Below the pieces are notes generated by a model. That model was not told the DNA's origin. It did not search any database and saw only the letters and a list, made by a program, of their open reading frames with translations. A DNA stretch of 40,398 nt from assembly GCA_964468725.1 (NCBI GenBank), contig CAYXVU010000023.1:1-40398 (forward strand), written 5' to 3'. Made by a program: the position numbers and the translations under genes. Each line of letters starts with the position of its first letter. Positions within the stretch are counted from its first letter, which is position 1. This document shows positions 23,412 through 31,380 of the stretch, piece after piece. The stretch is from CAYXVU01 sp964468725. GTDB taxonomy: Bacteria > Acidobacteriota > Blastocatellia > UBA7656.

Positions 23412-25484
23412 TTAGGGTTCTCCCAAGTTATAGGATTCCGCCAACGTCAATCCTTCACTCAAGGTCAGCCCCTCAGCCAGTGTCAATCCTTCGCTCAAGG
23501 TCAACCCTTCCGCTAAGGTCAGCCCTTCGCTCAAGGTCAGCCCTTCGGCCAGTGTCAACCCTTCACTCAAGGTCAGGCCGTTGCTGTAGGAGATGCCCTC
23601 CGCCATCGCTTGGCCTTGACCGCCTGCCAGACCGTTGCTCAAGGCCAGACCGGAGGTGAAAAAGCCGTAGGTCGCCGCCAGCACATCGGCGTTGATGACG
23701 CCTGCGGTTATGAGTTGACGACCGCCGCACACCTGCTCGCACACCATCACGCGCTCTCGCACCCATACCAGCGCCGGGTCATAAATCGCCTGATACTTCT
23801 TGAACAATTCGCCGCCTGCCAAGAGGTGCGAGCCGCCCGCAAAAATATACCCGCCCCACGAGAAGCTGTACCCGCCGACGCTGCTGACCGGCACAGGCAG
23901 TGATGCGCCTGAACGCAACAAGGAATCGCCCGTGTCAAGCAGTCCTAATTTCGCCTTCAACGCGATGTCGGTTCGCAAAACGCCCGCCAGCCGAGTTGCG
24001 CCTTCGATGTTGAGTAGCCCTGCGCCCTGTTGTGAGAGATTGGCGTTGGGCAATTGCTGCGCAGTATATTGCAAAATGGCTTTGATCAGCGGCGGCGTCA
24101 GCCCCGGATTCTTTTGCAGCAACAAGGCCGCCGCGCCAGCCACCGCAGGCGCCGAAATTGAAGTCCCGCTCAACTGCATAAACGCGCTCATACCGCTGCC
24201 GCATTCATGCAAAGGGTGTTGCCGTCGGAGCCACGAGTCGTGCGATTCTGCCGAGATGATGCGATTGCCCGGCGCGACCAGATCGGGTTTCAGCAGATGG
24301 TCATAGCGCCGCTGATTATCCGCTTCGATGATGTGACTGCGCGTCGGGCCGCGCGAACTGAAACGATTGATCGCCTCGTCCGTTCGGCTATCACTTTGCT
24401 GGGTGTTGACTGAGCCGACGGTGATGACGCTCGGATCGTTGCCCGGCGCGGTGATGCTGCCGTAGCGTTCCAACCCGTCCGTCGTCAATCCGAAATTACC
24501 CGCTGCAACGACCACCGTGATGCCTTCCGCTACAGCCCGCCGGGCGGCGCGACACAGCGGGTCAGTCTCATACGATTCTTTCGAATCCGCGCCGAGGCTC
24601 AGATTCATGACCTTGATGTTGTAGGGCACGCGATTGGCAATCACCCAGTCAATTCCGGCAATCGCGTCGCTGACTTGTCCAATACCGCGACCGTTCAGCA
24701 CACGCACATCCAGCAAATTCGCATTGGGCGCAACCCCTTGAAATCCGCGCGATGTCGCATTGCCGATGGAACGACCGGCAGCCACACCGGCAACGTGTGA
24801 GCCATGACCATACTCGTCCGGGTTGCCGTCTAAAATGGGAATAGCCAATCCGCGTGTGCGTTCAAAATCTCGCAGGCGCGCATTACTGGAAACAATATCG
24901 GTTGAGGCGATAACTCGTGGCAGGTTGACGAAGTTGTAAAAATGGCTGTGCGTAGCCATGATTCCCGAATCGAGAATGGCAATACTTACGCCTGTGCCGT
25001 CCAAGCCATTGAAGCGGCGCTGCACGGGCTGATAGGTTCTGACACCATCGGCTAAGGTAGCCGCTTCCAGATGGCTGCTAGTCTGTTGAATTAGATGATC
25101 GGGTGTAATGCGTTCGACATCGGGGCGCGCCGCCAGTTCGAGCAGACTGCTTTGAGGAACGTTCGCCAGCACGCCCTCAATGGAGGCAAACTGACGCACA
25201 ATGAAACCATCTACGAGCGACAGGGCGTTCACCAGCGCCGCAGTAACCGCGCCCCTGGTTTGAATGAGCACCCGAAGCCGCTGCGTTGCGGAATCCGACC
25301 AAATCGACTCGCTCGTCCGGCCGACCTCTGACTGTAAGACTTCTGATAACTTACTAATTGCAGAGGTCTGCGCTTGTGCCTGATAGGGCGGAAGGAGGCT
25401 GCCTACCAGAGCCAGCATCAAGAAGATGGCAAACCCTGTGAATACCGACTCCCCTCGAGCTGGTATAAAGAACTTCGATCTCAT
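23412..25484 (-). CDS. Exported subtilase (S8) with C-terminal hexapeptide repeat tail
   Basis: A 690-residue exported protease. The signal peptide (hydrophobic 16-33, AQA near 38) precedes an inhibitor-like prodomain (about 42-130) and the S8 domain (about 150-500). The triad is Asp172 (AILDSGI), His227 (GHGSHVAG) and Ser442 (SGTSISAP), with Asn330 (AAGNFG). After a Gly/Ser-rich region (530-635) with two cysteines (VCEQVC) come eight perfect-length hexapeptides G-L-T-L-[SA]-E at residues 636-683, then SYNLGEP. The frame is open upstream to 25619, but ATG 25484 gives a proper signal peptide with GGAG close by. The tail might form a stacked beta structure or an attachment and secretion signal; this is inference. 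Confidence 0.93.
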   Translation of the reverse strand: MRSKFFIPARGESVFTGFAIFLMLALVGSLLPPYQAQAQTSAISKLSEVLQSEVGRTSESIWSDSATQRLRVLIQTRGAVTAALVNALSLVDGFIVRQFASIEGVLANVPQSSLLELAARPDVERITPDHLIQQTSSHLEAATLADGVRTYQPVQRRFNGLDGTGVSIAILDSGIMATHSHFYNFVNLPRVIASTDIVSSNARLRDFERTRGLAIPILDGNPDEYGHGSHVAGVAAGRSIGNATSRGFQGVAPNANLLDVRVLNGRGIGQVSDAIAGIDWVIANRVPYNIKVMNLSLGADSKESYETDPLCRAARRAVAEGITVVVAAGNFGLTTDGLERYGSITAPGNDPSVITVGSVNTQQSDSRTDEAINRFSSRGPTRSHIIEADNQRRYDHLLKPDLVAPGNRIISAESHDSWLRRQHPLHECGSGMSAFMQLSGTSISAPAVAGAAALLLQKNPGLTPPLIKAILQYTAQQLPNANLSQQGAGLLNIEGATRLAGVLRTDIALKAKLGLLDTGDSLLRSGASLPVPVSSVGGYSFSWGGYIFAGGSHLLAGGELFKKYQAIYDPALVWVRERVMVCEQVCGGRQLITAGVINADVLAATYGFFTSGLALSNGLAGGQGQAMAEGISYSNGLTLSEGLTLAEGLTLSEGLTLAEGLTLSEGLTLAEGLTLSEGLTLAESYNLGEP
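23436..23579. repeat. Eight 18-base tandem repeats inside the subtilase gene
   Basis: Eight in-frame units of 18 bases encode G-L-T-L-S-E and G-L-T-L-A-E in strict alternation, giving a 36-base higher-order period repeated four times. The units differ mostly at third codon positions. The array ends 24 bases before the stop codon. Such arrays can expand or contract by slippage or recombination. Confidence 0.92.
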
Positions 25485-25924
25485 TACTCCTGAACCTCTT
25501 CGTTTGTTGCGATTTCCTGTTCTGTAGGCAGACCCCAGTCGGTGATGGCCTGCTGTAATCATTTCCTTTTCCACTGTGAATGCCCGGTAGGGGATCCTAA
25601 GCATCCCTGTTTGCTGCAATTATCTTGCCACATCGGCTGCCCGAAAATTTGTGCAGGAATCGTGGGTGCAATGGCATCCTATAGGTCAAAATGCAACGCC
25701 CGTTGCAGAGACACCAGCAAATTGACCGAAAAGAATCTTTCTGTTGCGCAACGCACCGGCCAAACCGGCAGCCTGAGCCGTAAAATCAAATGGCCAAAGA
25801 AAAAGTCTGGGGAGTAGAATCCTCAGCGTCAGGCAATTCAAGCTCAGCCGTCCATCACAAACATCTTCGTCCAACCCCTTTGGGGCAGTAGTGGGCAGGG
25901 CGGGCGAGTAGGCAAGGAGAGTAA
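25485..25924. other. Divergent intergenic region
   Basis: About 440 bases between the leftward subtilase and the rightward M24 peptidase; promoters for both should be here. A near-perfect palindrome TGCAACG (25692-25698) / CGTTGCA (25701-25707) could be an operator or short hairpin. No gene was supported; small frames in both directions lack ribosome sites. Confidence 0.4.
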
Positions 25925-27289
25925 ATGGTACGAAAACCCATCTTTTATCACCCGATCACGGTGTTGATTTGCTTACTTGGCTGCTTCGCACCCATCTTCG
26001 GCGCGCAGCACCCCCGACCGCTGCCGTCGCTTAGAGAACAAGCCGATATCCAACAGGAGTGGCTGAAGCTGCGACTGGAGACGGTATTACCCAAGTTGAT
26101 GCGTAAGCATGGGGTACAGATGTGGTTGGTCATCTGCCGCGAATATAATGAAGACCCGGTCTTCTATTCGCTGGTCTCGCCGACTGTCTTTGCGGCGCGC
26201 CGCCGCACTATATATGTCTTCTTTGATCGCGGCGAAGAGAGAGGCGTCGAGCGTTTGGCGCTGGGCGGCGGCTCGAACGGCGGACTCTACACGGTTTATC
26301 GCGACCCCGAAGTCGAAAACCGCGAAATCTACGGCGAAGGCCAGTGGGTCTTGTTGCGCAAACTCATCGAAGAACGCAAACCCGCAACCATTGCCTTGAA
26401 CATCTCGCACACCCATGCCTTTGCTGATGGGCTATCGGCGGGCGAACGCGAGAAACTCGAAACGATCTTGCCGCCGGAATACCTCAAACGTCTGGTGCGC
26501 GCCGAGAATCTGGCGCTCGAATATGTCTCGCTTCGCTTGCCGGAGATGCTGCCAACCTACCGACAGATGATGGAGACGGTACATTGGCTCATCGCTCGCG
26601 CCTTTTCCAATGAAGTCATCACGCCGGGCAAAACGACCAATCAAGACGTCGTTTGGTGGCTACGACAAGAGGTCAACAATCGCGGACTCGGCACTTGGTT
26701 TCAGCCGTCCGTGCGTGTGCAAAAGCCTGCCAGCAGCGGCGTGCGCTTGCTGGCCGAAGAGGATGGAGTCGTCATTGATCGTGGCGACGTATTGCACGTT
26801 GATTTCGGCATCACGGCTATGCGCTTAAACACGGACACCCAACACATGGGGTACGTTTTGCGCGCCGGGGAAACTGAGGTTCCTGCCGGAGTTCAAAAAG
26901 CGATGGCCAACGCAAATCGTCTGCAAGACATCTTGCTGGAACGCCTGAAGCCGGGGCGCAGCGGCAACGAAGCGCTCGCAGAGGCGCTCGCTCAGATGAC
27001 GCGGGAGGGCATCAAGGGCACAATCTACACGCATCCAGTCGGCGATCACGGACACGGCGCAGGGCCCTTGATCGGACTGTGGGATCGGCAACAAGGGGTG
27101 CCCGGTCGCGGCGATGTTTTGATTTTGCCGAGCACCTGGTTTTCCATCGAGCTACAAGCGACGACGCCAATCCCCGAATGGGGCGGCAAAGAGTTGTGGG
27201 TCGGGCTTGAAGAGGATGCCGCCATAGATGAATCGGGGCGCATCGCTTGGGTCTTGAACCGACAGGCTCAGTATCATCTGGTACGTTGA
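25925..27289 (+). CDS. Exported M24 family Xaa-Pro-type metallopeptidase
   Basis: A 454-residue protein with a signal peptide (about 8-27, FGAQ cleavage), a creatinase-like N-terminal domain (about 40-210) and a pita-bread M24 catalytic domain (about 212-450). Likely metal ligands are Asp293 (HVDFGI), Asp304 (NTDTQH), His377 (DHGHGAGP), Glu409 (FSIEL) and Glu430 (EEDAAI). The family removes N-terminal residues before proline using two metal ions. The set is complete, so it should be active. AAGGAG lies five bases before ATG. Together with the prolyl oligopeptidase it suggests scavenging of proline-rich peptides in the periplasm. A lipoprotein gene follows after 62 bases in the same direction. 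Confidence 0.92.
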   Translation: MVRKPIFYHPITVLICLLGCFAPIFGAQHPRPLPSLREQADIQQEWLKLRLETVLPKLMRKHGVQMWLVICREYNEDPVFYSLVSPTVFAARRRTIYVFFDRGEERGVERLALGGGSNGGLYTVYRDPEVENREIYGEGQWVLLRKLIEERKPATIALNISHTHAFADGLSAGEREKLETILPPEYLKRLVRAENLALEYVSLRLPEMLPTYRQMMETVHWLIARAFSNEVITPGKTTNQDVVWWLRQEVNNRGLGTWFQPSVRVQKPASSGVRLLAEEDGVVIDRGDVLHVDFGITAMRLNTDTQHMGYVLRAGETEVPAGVQKAMANANRLQDILLERLKPGRSGNEALAEALAQMTREGIKGTIYTHPVGDHGHGAGPLIGLWDRQQGVPGRGDVLILPSTWFSIELQATTPIPEWGGKELWVGLEEDAAIDESGRIAWVLNRQAQYHLVR

Positions 27290-27351
27290 CTCATCGGCCA
27301 TCGGTTTACGCGCCCTTTTCATGGTTGAGGTTTGAGTTACGAGGAGGAGAC

Positions 27352-27951
27352 ATGAAAGTTATTTGGTCACTGGCATTTTTCATCGCCCTCGCGCTACTCG
27401 GCGTCGCTTGTACGCAGCCGCCAGCCGACGGCCCGGCGGCAACCCGAAAGGCTCCGGCGCAACCAGCGACGACGCCCGCGCCGTCTGCACCAACCAAACA
27501 ACCCGTCACGCCGACCTCAACAGAAGGCGAGCAGAGCCTCTATACCTATGCAGAGGGCGGCATTCAATTCGCCGCGCCGACGGCGTGGAAAGCCGAACGC
27601 GACGAACAAGGTTTGTCTCTGACGATGGCAGACAAAGGGTTGGTAATTGTCTTCTTCATTGCCACACAAGGCGATATGAATGCGGCTGTCAAAGGCCTGG
27701 AGGAAGAGGTTGGCAAATTCCTCAAACGTGTCCGATCAGCCGGTGAGCCGGATGAGTATACGTTGAATGGGATGACGACGGTTGCGGAAGAAGGCACCGG
27801 CGAGATCAATAACAATCCGATGGAATGGAGCCTCCATATCGTGCAGGCTCAGAAGCCCGTCATCGCTTTGGCTTTCAGCCCTAAAGGCGAATTCGAAAAA
27901 CACGAAGAGGCCATCGAAACGCTCATCAAGACTATCAAGAAGACAAGCTGA
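27352..27951 (+). CDS. Putative lipoprotein with PsbP/DcrB-like domain
   Basis: A 199-residue protein starting at ATG 27352, with GAGGAGGAG upstream. A signal sequence ends LLGVAC, so Cys20 is a likely lipid-attachment site, although the residue at -3 is not the canonical Leu. A Pro/Ala/Thr linker (21-60) precedes a compact alpha-beta domain (about 62-198) starting with YTYAEGGIQFAAPTAW and ending in IETLIKTIKK. The pattern resembles PsbP/DcrB-type folds of unknown function, but this is a weak resemblance. It may be co-transcribed with the M24 peptidase. Confidence 0.8.
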   Translation: MKVIWSLAFFIALALLGVACTQPPADGPAATRKAPAQPATTPAPSAPTKQPVTPTSTEGEQSLYTYAEGGIQFAAPTAWKAERDEQGLSLTMADKGLVIVFFIATQGDMNAAVKGLEEEVGKFLKRVRSAGEPDEYTLNGMTTVAEEGTGEINNNPMEWSLHIVQAQKPVIALAFSPKGEFEKHEEAIETLIKTIKKTS

Positions 27952-28025
27952 TGCTCCCTTCGCATTCCGATGATGAGCCAGCCGCAAAAGAGTATCCGCT
28001 GCCTTTGACCGAAGATGTTTCCACC

Positions 28026-28202
28026 TTACCAAGGGATGGGATAAAGAATGAGGGAGAGTAACAACCCGATGCCCATAAAACCGCCGAAGGTCTTGAGCCC
28101 CTGAATGACGCGCTCGCGGGTGGTTTCGGGACGCGTGTCAATCGCGGCTAACACGGATGCCGTTACGGCTGCATAGAGCGTCATCATGATGATGTGCATC
28201 AT
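28026..28202 (-). CDS. 58-residue membrane protein overlapping the DUF6677 gene
   Basis: A short leftward frame whose ATG at 28202 overlaps the TGA of the DUF6677-like gene by four bases (ATGA), with GGAGG just upstream inside that gene. The product begins MMHIIMMTLYAAVTASVLAA and has a second hydrophobic segment FMGIGLLLSLILYPIPW at the C-terminus; a charged loop (DTRPETTRERVIQ) joins them. Two transmembrane helices are likely. Overlap, ribosome site and membrane topology together make it a convincing gene despite its length. No family was recognised. It probably acts with the neighbouring DUF6677 protein. Confidence 0.75.
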   Translation of the reverse strand: MMHIIMMTLYAAVTASVLAAIDTRPETTRERVIQGLKTFGGFMGIGLLLSLILYPIPW

Positions 28203-28681
28203 CGCTTCCTCCCTGCAGCAATGTCGAAAGCGTCAATGACCACCAGATAATTCAACAGCCCCGCCAGATTCATCAACTGATAGGCATATTCAAAGGTCGG
28301 CGCTTCGGGGCGCGGTTCAAGACCGAAGCCCAACGCATAGCAGACTCCATAACAGAGGCCGGAGCCGATCTGTGCGAATGACCAGAGTACGGTGATGAGA
28401 TCGTATTTGAACAAGGTATCCAGTTCACTGGCTGCCGACGGCCAAAAGAGTCGCCCATCGAGCGCCAGCCCCACACAAAAAGCCCCGACCAAGACGCCGA
28501 AAAAGAGCAGGGCGCGTCCATAGCGGCGCAACAATAGGTGTCCGGCTCCGGGAATCAGCCAAGCCGCGATCACCGCCGCCGCGCGCAATCCTGCGGATAC
28601 GGGTTGTAGCTCATCAAGGGCAAAACGGCGGTCGGCATAGGTGGGCGCGATCTCTTCTCTCAGTTCTTCTTTGCTCTGCAA
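28199..28681 (-). CDS. DUF6677-like membrane protein
   Basis: A 160-residue membrane protein starting at TTG 28681 with AAGGAG six bases upstream. About three to four hydrophobic segments are seen: AWLIPGAGHLLLRRYGRALLFF (41-62), GALCVG-like stretch 63-75, a segment near 95-118, and LMNLAGLLNYLVVIDAFDIA at the end. The PGAGHLLLRRYGRA motif and the AGLLNYL-DAFDIA-GRK ending match the DUF6677 family as remembered. Function is unknown. Its stop overlaps the start of a 58-residue membrane protein, so the two are translationally coupled. Confidence 0.8.
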   Translation of the reverse strand: MQSKEELREEIAPTYADRRFALDELQPVSAGLRAAAVIAAWLIPGAGHLLLRRYGRALLFFGVLVGAFCVGLALDGRLFWPSAASELDTLFKYDLITVLWSFAQIGSGLCYGVCYALGFGLEPRPEAPTFEYAYQLMNLAGLLNYLVVIDAFDIAAGRKR

Positions 28682-28864
28682 GGCAAGCTCCTTGTCTGTT
28701 GGTTCAGACCCCTCATTCTAGGTTTCGCTCGCAAACAGTGTCAACTTGATTCACGGTAGCGCTTTCGCTATGATGAAGCCCGTTATCGAACGCATGAGGA
28801 TACAACACAGGAAACAACGAATCAGAAGCGTGAGTTGCTCACGCCATACCCCAACGAGTCCCCC

Positions 28865-28896
28865 GGCGGGATGACTGCAAGCTGAGCTTTCCCGCC
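28865..28896 (+). promoter_or_regulatory. Leader hairpin before the 90-residue gene
   Basis: GGCGGGA (28865-28871) pairs with TCCCGCC (28890-28896), and the loop holds a short palindrome AAGCT/AGCTT. The stem ends 23 bases before the start codon and leaves AAGGAGG exposed. A second stem GCGTGAG/CTCACGC lies at 28828-28844. These could be a structured 5' leader, but no known riboswitch class was recognised. Confidence 0.35.
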
Positions 28897-28918
28897 GCCG
28901 CCTTGAAGGAGGTGCAGG

Positions 28919-29191
28919 ATGGGAGAGCCAATGAATGATCGCCAATTACTCAAACGCAAAGCCGAATCATTAAACGAAGCCGAAGCCGCGCAGGTATTGG
29001 AATACATTGATGCCCTTGAAGCCCGCCGCGAGCCGCAGGTCAAAGCGGATGCGGCAGACGATGAACTCCTGCGGACGCTTTCGGAAGCAATTGAGAATCG
29101 CCGCGCCCGCGTCGTCATCGAATGGGATCGCATTCGTCGCCGCGCCGATCATCGCGCCCTGATGATGACCGCGACCAAACGACCCGCTTGA
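28919..29191 (+). CDS. Small soluble protein of unknown function
   Basis: A 90-residue protein with a strong AAGGAGG six bases before ATG 28919; an ATG four codons later also has a ribosome site. The N-terminal half is helical (MNDRQLLKRKAESLNEAEAA then QVLEYIDALEARRE), a pattern seen in small antitoxin-like or regulatory proteins, and the C-terminal half is basic. No partner toxin is visible. The stop shares one base with the HEAT-repeat start (TGATG), so the two are made together. Confidence 0.7.
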   Translation: MGEPMNDRQLLKRKAESLNEAEAAQVLEYIDALEARREPQVKADAADDELLRTLSEAIENRRARVVIEWDRIRRRADHRALMMTATKRPA

Positions 29192-30003
29192 TGCTGACGA
29201 CAATGCGTAGATGGTCATCGAATTCAGTGGATAGAGACAAATCTCTACGCGCATCCTTTCTGCTGCTGATCGCTTTGGTCGGCGCGCTCTGTTTGTATGC
29301 TGCCGAGTCCATTGCGCAAACGCCTGCCGATTCCGAATTCACCCAACTCCTCTCTCGCCTGCAATCGTCCAACGAAGAAGACCGTTATGATGCGGCTGTC
29401 AAGTTAGGGAGTTGGCGCTCGCCGCAAACTACGGCGGCGCTCCAAGCCGCGCTTACGGATTCTTCGGAGAAGGTGCGAGCGGCAGCCATCATGGGGTTGT
29501 CGCAAGCTGCTGATGCGCGTCTCGTATCACTCTTCGCCGAAGCGTTTGCCAGAGATAAGAGTCTCTTTGTCAAGAAAGCGGCTGTCTACGCGCTCGGCGA
29601 GTCAGGCAGCGCCGCAGCCACGCCGATCTTGTTGACAGCTCTCAAAGACAAACAGGTGGAAGTGCGCGGCGCGGCGGCGGTGGCGCTCGGTCGGTACACG
29701 GATACAGCGGCGATAGAGGGACTACAGCAAGCGCTGTTTGATAAATCAGATTTCGTGCGCGCTCAGGCCGCCTATGCGCTCGGCCTGCGCGCAAGCCGAG
29801 CCGCGAACGCGGTTGCGACGCTGATTCGTTTGCTGGAAAGAGATCGCGCTCACACGGTCAGGCAAGAAGTGGCTACAGCGCTTGGTCGCATTGGAGATCG
29901 TGCGGCGTTGTCGGCGTTGGAAAAGGCTGAGCGCAACCCCGACCCGTATCTCAGCCTCGCGGCGCGCGAAGCGATTCGTTTGATCGCCACGCCGAATCCA
30001 TGA
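29191..30003 (+). CDS. Exported HEAT-repeat protein
   Basis: A 270-residue protein starting at ATG 29191 inside the TGATG overlap with the preceding gene; ATG 29203 is an alternative. A signal peptide (about 23-42, ending SIAQ) is followed by five to six PBS-lyase-type HEAT repeats, for example AVKLGSWRSPQTTAALQAAL, DKQVEVRGAAAVALGRYTD and ERNPDPYLSLAAREAIR. Such repeats form a solenoid scaffold for protein contacts and have no enzymatic role here. The partner is unknown. A hairpin terminator follows. Confidence 0.88.
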   Translation: MLTTMRRWSSNSVDRDKSLRASFLLLIALVGALCLYAAESIAQTPADSEFTQLLSRLQSSNEEDRYDAAVKLGSWRSPQTTAALQAALTDSSEKVRAAAIMGLSQAADARLVSLFAEAFARDKSLFVKKAAVYALGESGSAAATPILLTALKDKQVEVRGAAAVALGRYTDTAAIEGLQQALFDKSDFVRAQAAYALGLRASRAANAVATLIRLLERDRAHTVRQEVATALGRIGDRAALSALEKAERNPDPYLSLAAREAIRLIATPNP

Positions 30004-30034
30004 AAGCCACTACGCGTTGCGTTGACGCGCTCGC

Positions 30035-30060
30035 AACCCCAAGAATAGAATCTTGGGGTT
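30035..30060 (+). terminator. Hairpin after the HEAT-repeat gene
   Basis: A perfect 10-bp stem AACCCCAAGA (30035-30044) / TCTTGGGGTT (30051-30060) with a six-base loop, 32 bases after the stop. Only a weak T-rich tail (CATTTC) follows, so termination may be partial. It sits 28 bases before the next start codon, so it may also be part of that gene's leader. Confidence 0.55.
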
Positions 30061-30087
30061 CATTTCGCAGCCATTAAGAGGGGGATT

Positions 30088-31380
30088 ATGACACCGGCAA
30101 ACTCACTCGTTGATTTAGAACGCGCCGAACAACTCAAACATCGGCTCAAAGAGTTCGTCGTCAACGGCGCATTGCAATCGGAGTTCCGCGAACATTGCGA
30201 ACTCTTTGAAGAGCTTTCGGGCGAGATTAGTGAAGACGAAGTGGAGAGCGTGCTGGATTCGTTCATCTTCGACTGGTTCGATGACGGCGGCGAAAGCGCT
30301 ATCGAACATTTCCTCTCTTCGAATCCCGATCTCACCCATGAAGAAAAAGTTACGTTGCTTGATTGGAATGATTCGCTCAACAGCGTCTTTCAGATTAAGA
30401 CCATTGGCGACCACACTCTGAAGTTGCGCGACCTCGATAGCAACGAAGATTTTCATATCTCTACGCTCTCTCCGCTCGCCAAAACCCCCTTCGAACGCGG
30501 GCAATACATCACTGGGCGCATCTTGCCGCTCGGTGATGGCTTCATCTTTTCCGGCCTGCAAGTCATTCTGCCGGATCGCAAATCGGCGAAAGAGGTTTTA
30601 GAGATTCGCCGGAACCTCGATGAAGCCTACTCACCCGAAGCGATGGAGAAAGCGCAACGCGAACAATGTGACGCCTTTTGCGACTTCTTCGGCTGCGATG
30701 AGGTATCGCTTGCGCCCGACGAAATTAACGCCCGGTTGCAAGCCTTTCAAAACTTCTTGCTTCACCAACGCCGCGACTCGGAGAGCGGACTAACGGTGGC
30801 AGAGAAGTTTCGCGCGCGGTTCGGTCACGATCTGCCCTTGCCGGAGATCGAACCGCCCTCACCGGAGATTCTCAGCGCCGGTCAAGTGACGATTCTGTGC
30901 GATGAGTTTGACGGCCTGGTTTTGCTTCCGGACTTCCCCCGCTTCAAACGCATCTTTACGGCGAAAGACCCCGACCAAGAGGTTCCCGGTTGGCGCGATT
31001 TGTTGTGGCGCTACATCAAAGATGCGGATATTCCCATTGTTGCTTTCGAACGCGTCGCCGAGCAAACCCCGAAGCCGCTACAAAAGATCATGCGCTTGTT
31101 ACTCAATGACAATAGCTTTTCGCTTGAGCATCTCTACGCCGCGCTGTTGCACTACAAACAACCGGTCGAAGGCTTCGAAGACCTCGACGATGAGCGCCTA
31201 TTATGGGACTTGTTTGAAGGCAAACCCGCTTCGAAAAACCGTGCGGCAGCAAAGAAAAAAGCGCCCGTGAAAGCTAAAGCTACCGCCCGAACGGCGACTC
31301 CCACGAAAGCCAAACGCGCCGCCAAACCGGCAAGCAAAGCGGCGACGAAGGTCAGTAAAAAAGCGGCTGCTAAACGGTGA
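30088..31380 (+). CDS. Uncharacterised protein with histone-H1-like Lys/Ala tail
   Basis: A 430-residue cytosolic protein. The N-terminal 380 residues are acidic and mostly helical, with FIFDWFDDGGESAIEHFLSS (about 68-87) and a beta segment THTLKLRDL-like region near 110-160 that continues into GQYITGRILPLGDGFIFSGL. No family was recognised; there is weak likeness to SEC-C or YecA-associated proteins. The last 45 residues are a Lys/Ala/Pro/Thr repeat (KKKAPVKAKATA and similar) like the tails of histone H1 or bacterial nucleoid proteins, so nucleic-acid binding is plausible. GAGGGGG precedes the ATG. The TGA shares a base with the next gene's ATG (TGATG), so both products are coupled. Confidence 0.8.
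   Translation: MTPANSLVDLERAEQLKHRLKEFVVNGALQSEFREHCELFEELSGEISEDEVESVLDSFIFDWFDDGGESAIEHFLSSNPDLTHEEKVTLLDWNDSLNSVFQIKTIGDHTLKLRDLDSNEDFHISTLSPLAKTPFERGQYITGRILPLGDGFIFSGLQVILPDRKSAKEVLEIRRNLDEAYSPEAMEKAQREQCDAFCDFFGCDEVSLAPDEINARLQAFQNFLLHQRRDSESGLTVAEKFRARFGHDLPLPEIEPPSPEILSAGQVTILCDEFDGLVLLPDFPRFKRIFTAKDPDQEVPGWRDLLWRYIKDADIPIVAFERVAEQTPKPLQKIMRLLLNDNSFSLEHLYAALLHYKQPVEGFEDLDDERLLWDLFEGKPASKNRAAAKKKAPVKAKATARTATPTKAKRAAKPASKAATKVSKKAAAKR

Noticed and set aside
23436..23579. CRISPR-like array
   Set aside because: The 18-base units are directly abutted, in frame and have no spacers; they encode a protein repeat.
25542..25874. Small frames on both strands before the M24 gene
   Set aside because: They overlap each other, lack ribosome sites and have composition typical of non-coding DNA.
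28919..29191. Toxin-antitoxin pair with the following gene
   Set aside because: The next gene is an exported HEAT-repeat solenoid, not a toxin, so the antitoxin-like look of the 90-residue protein is not supported.
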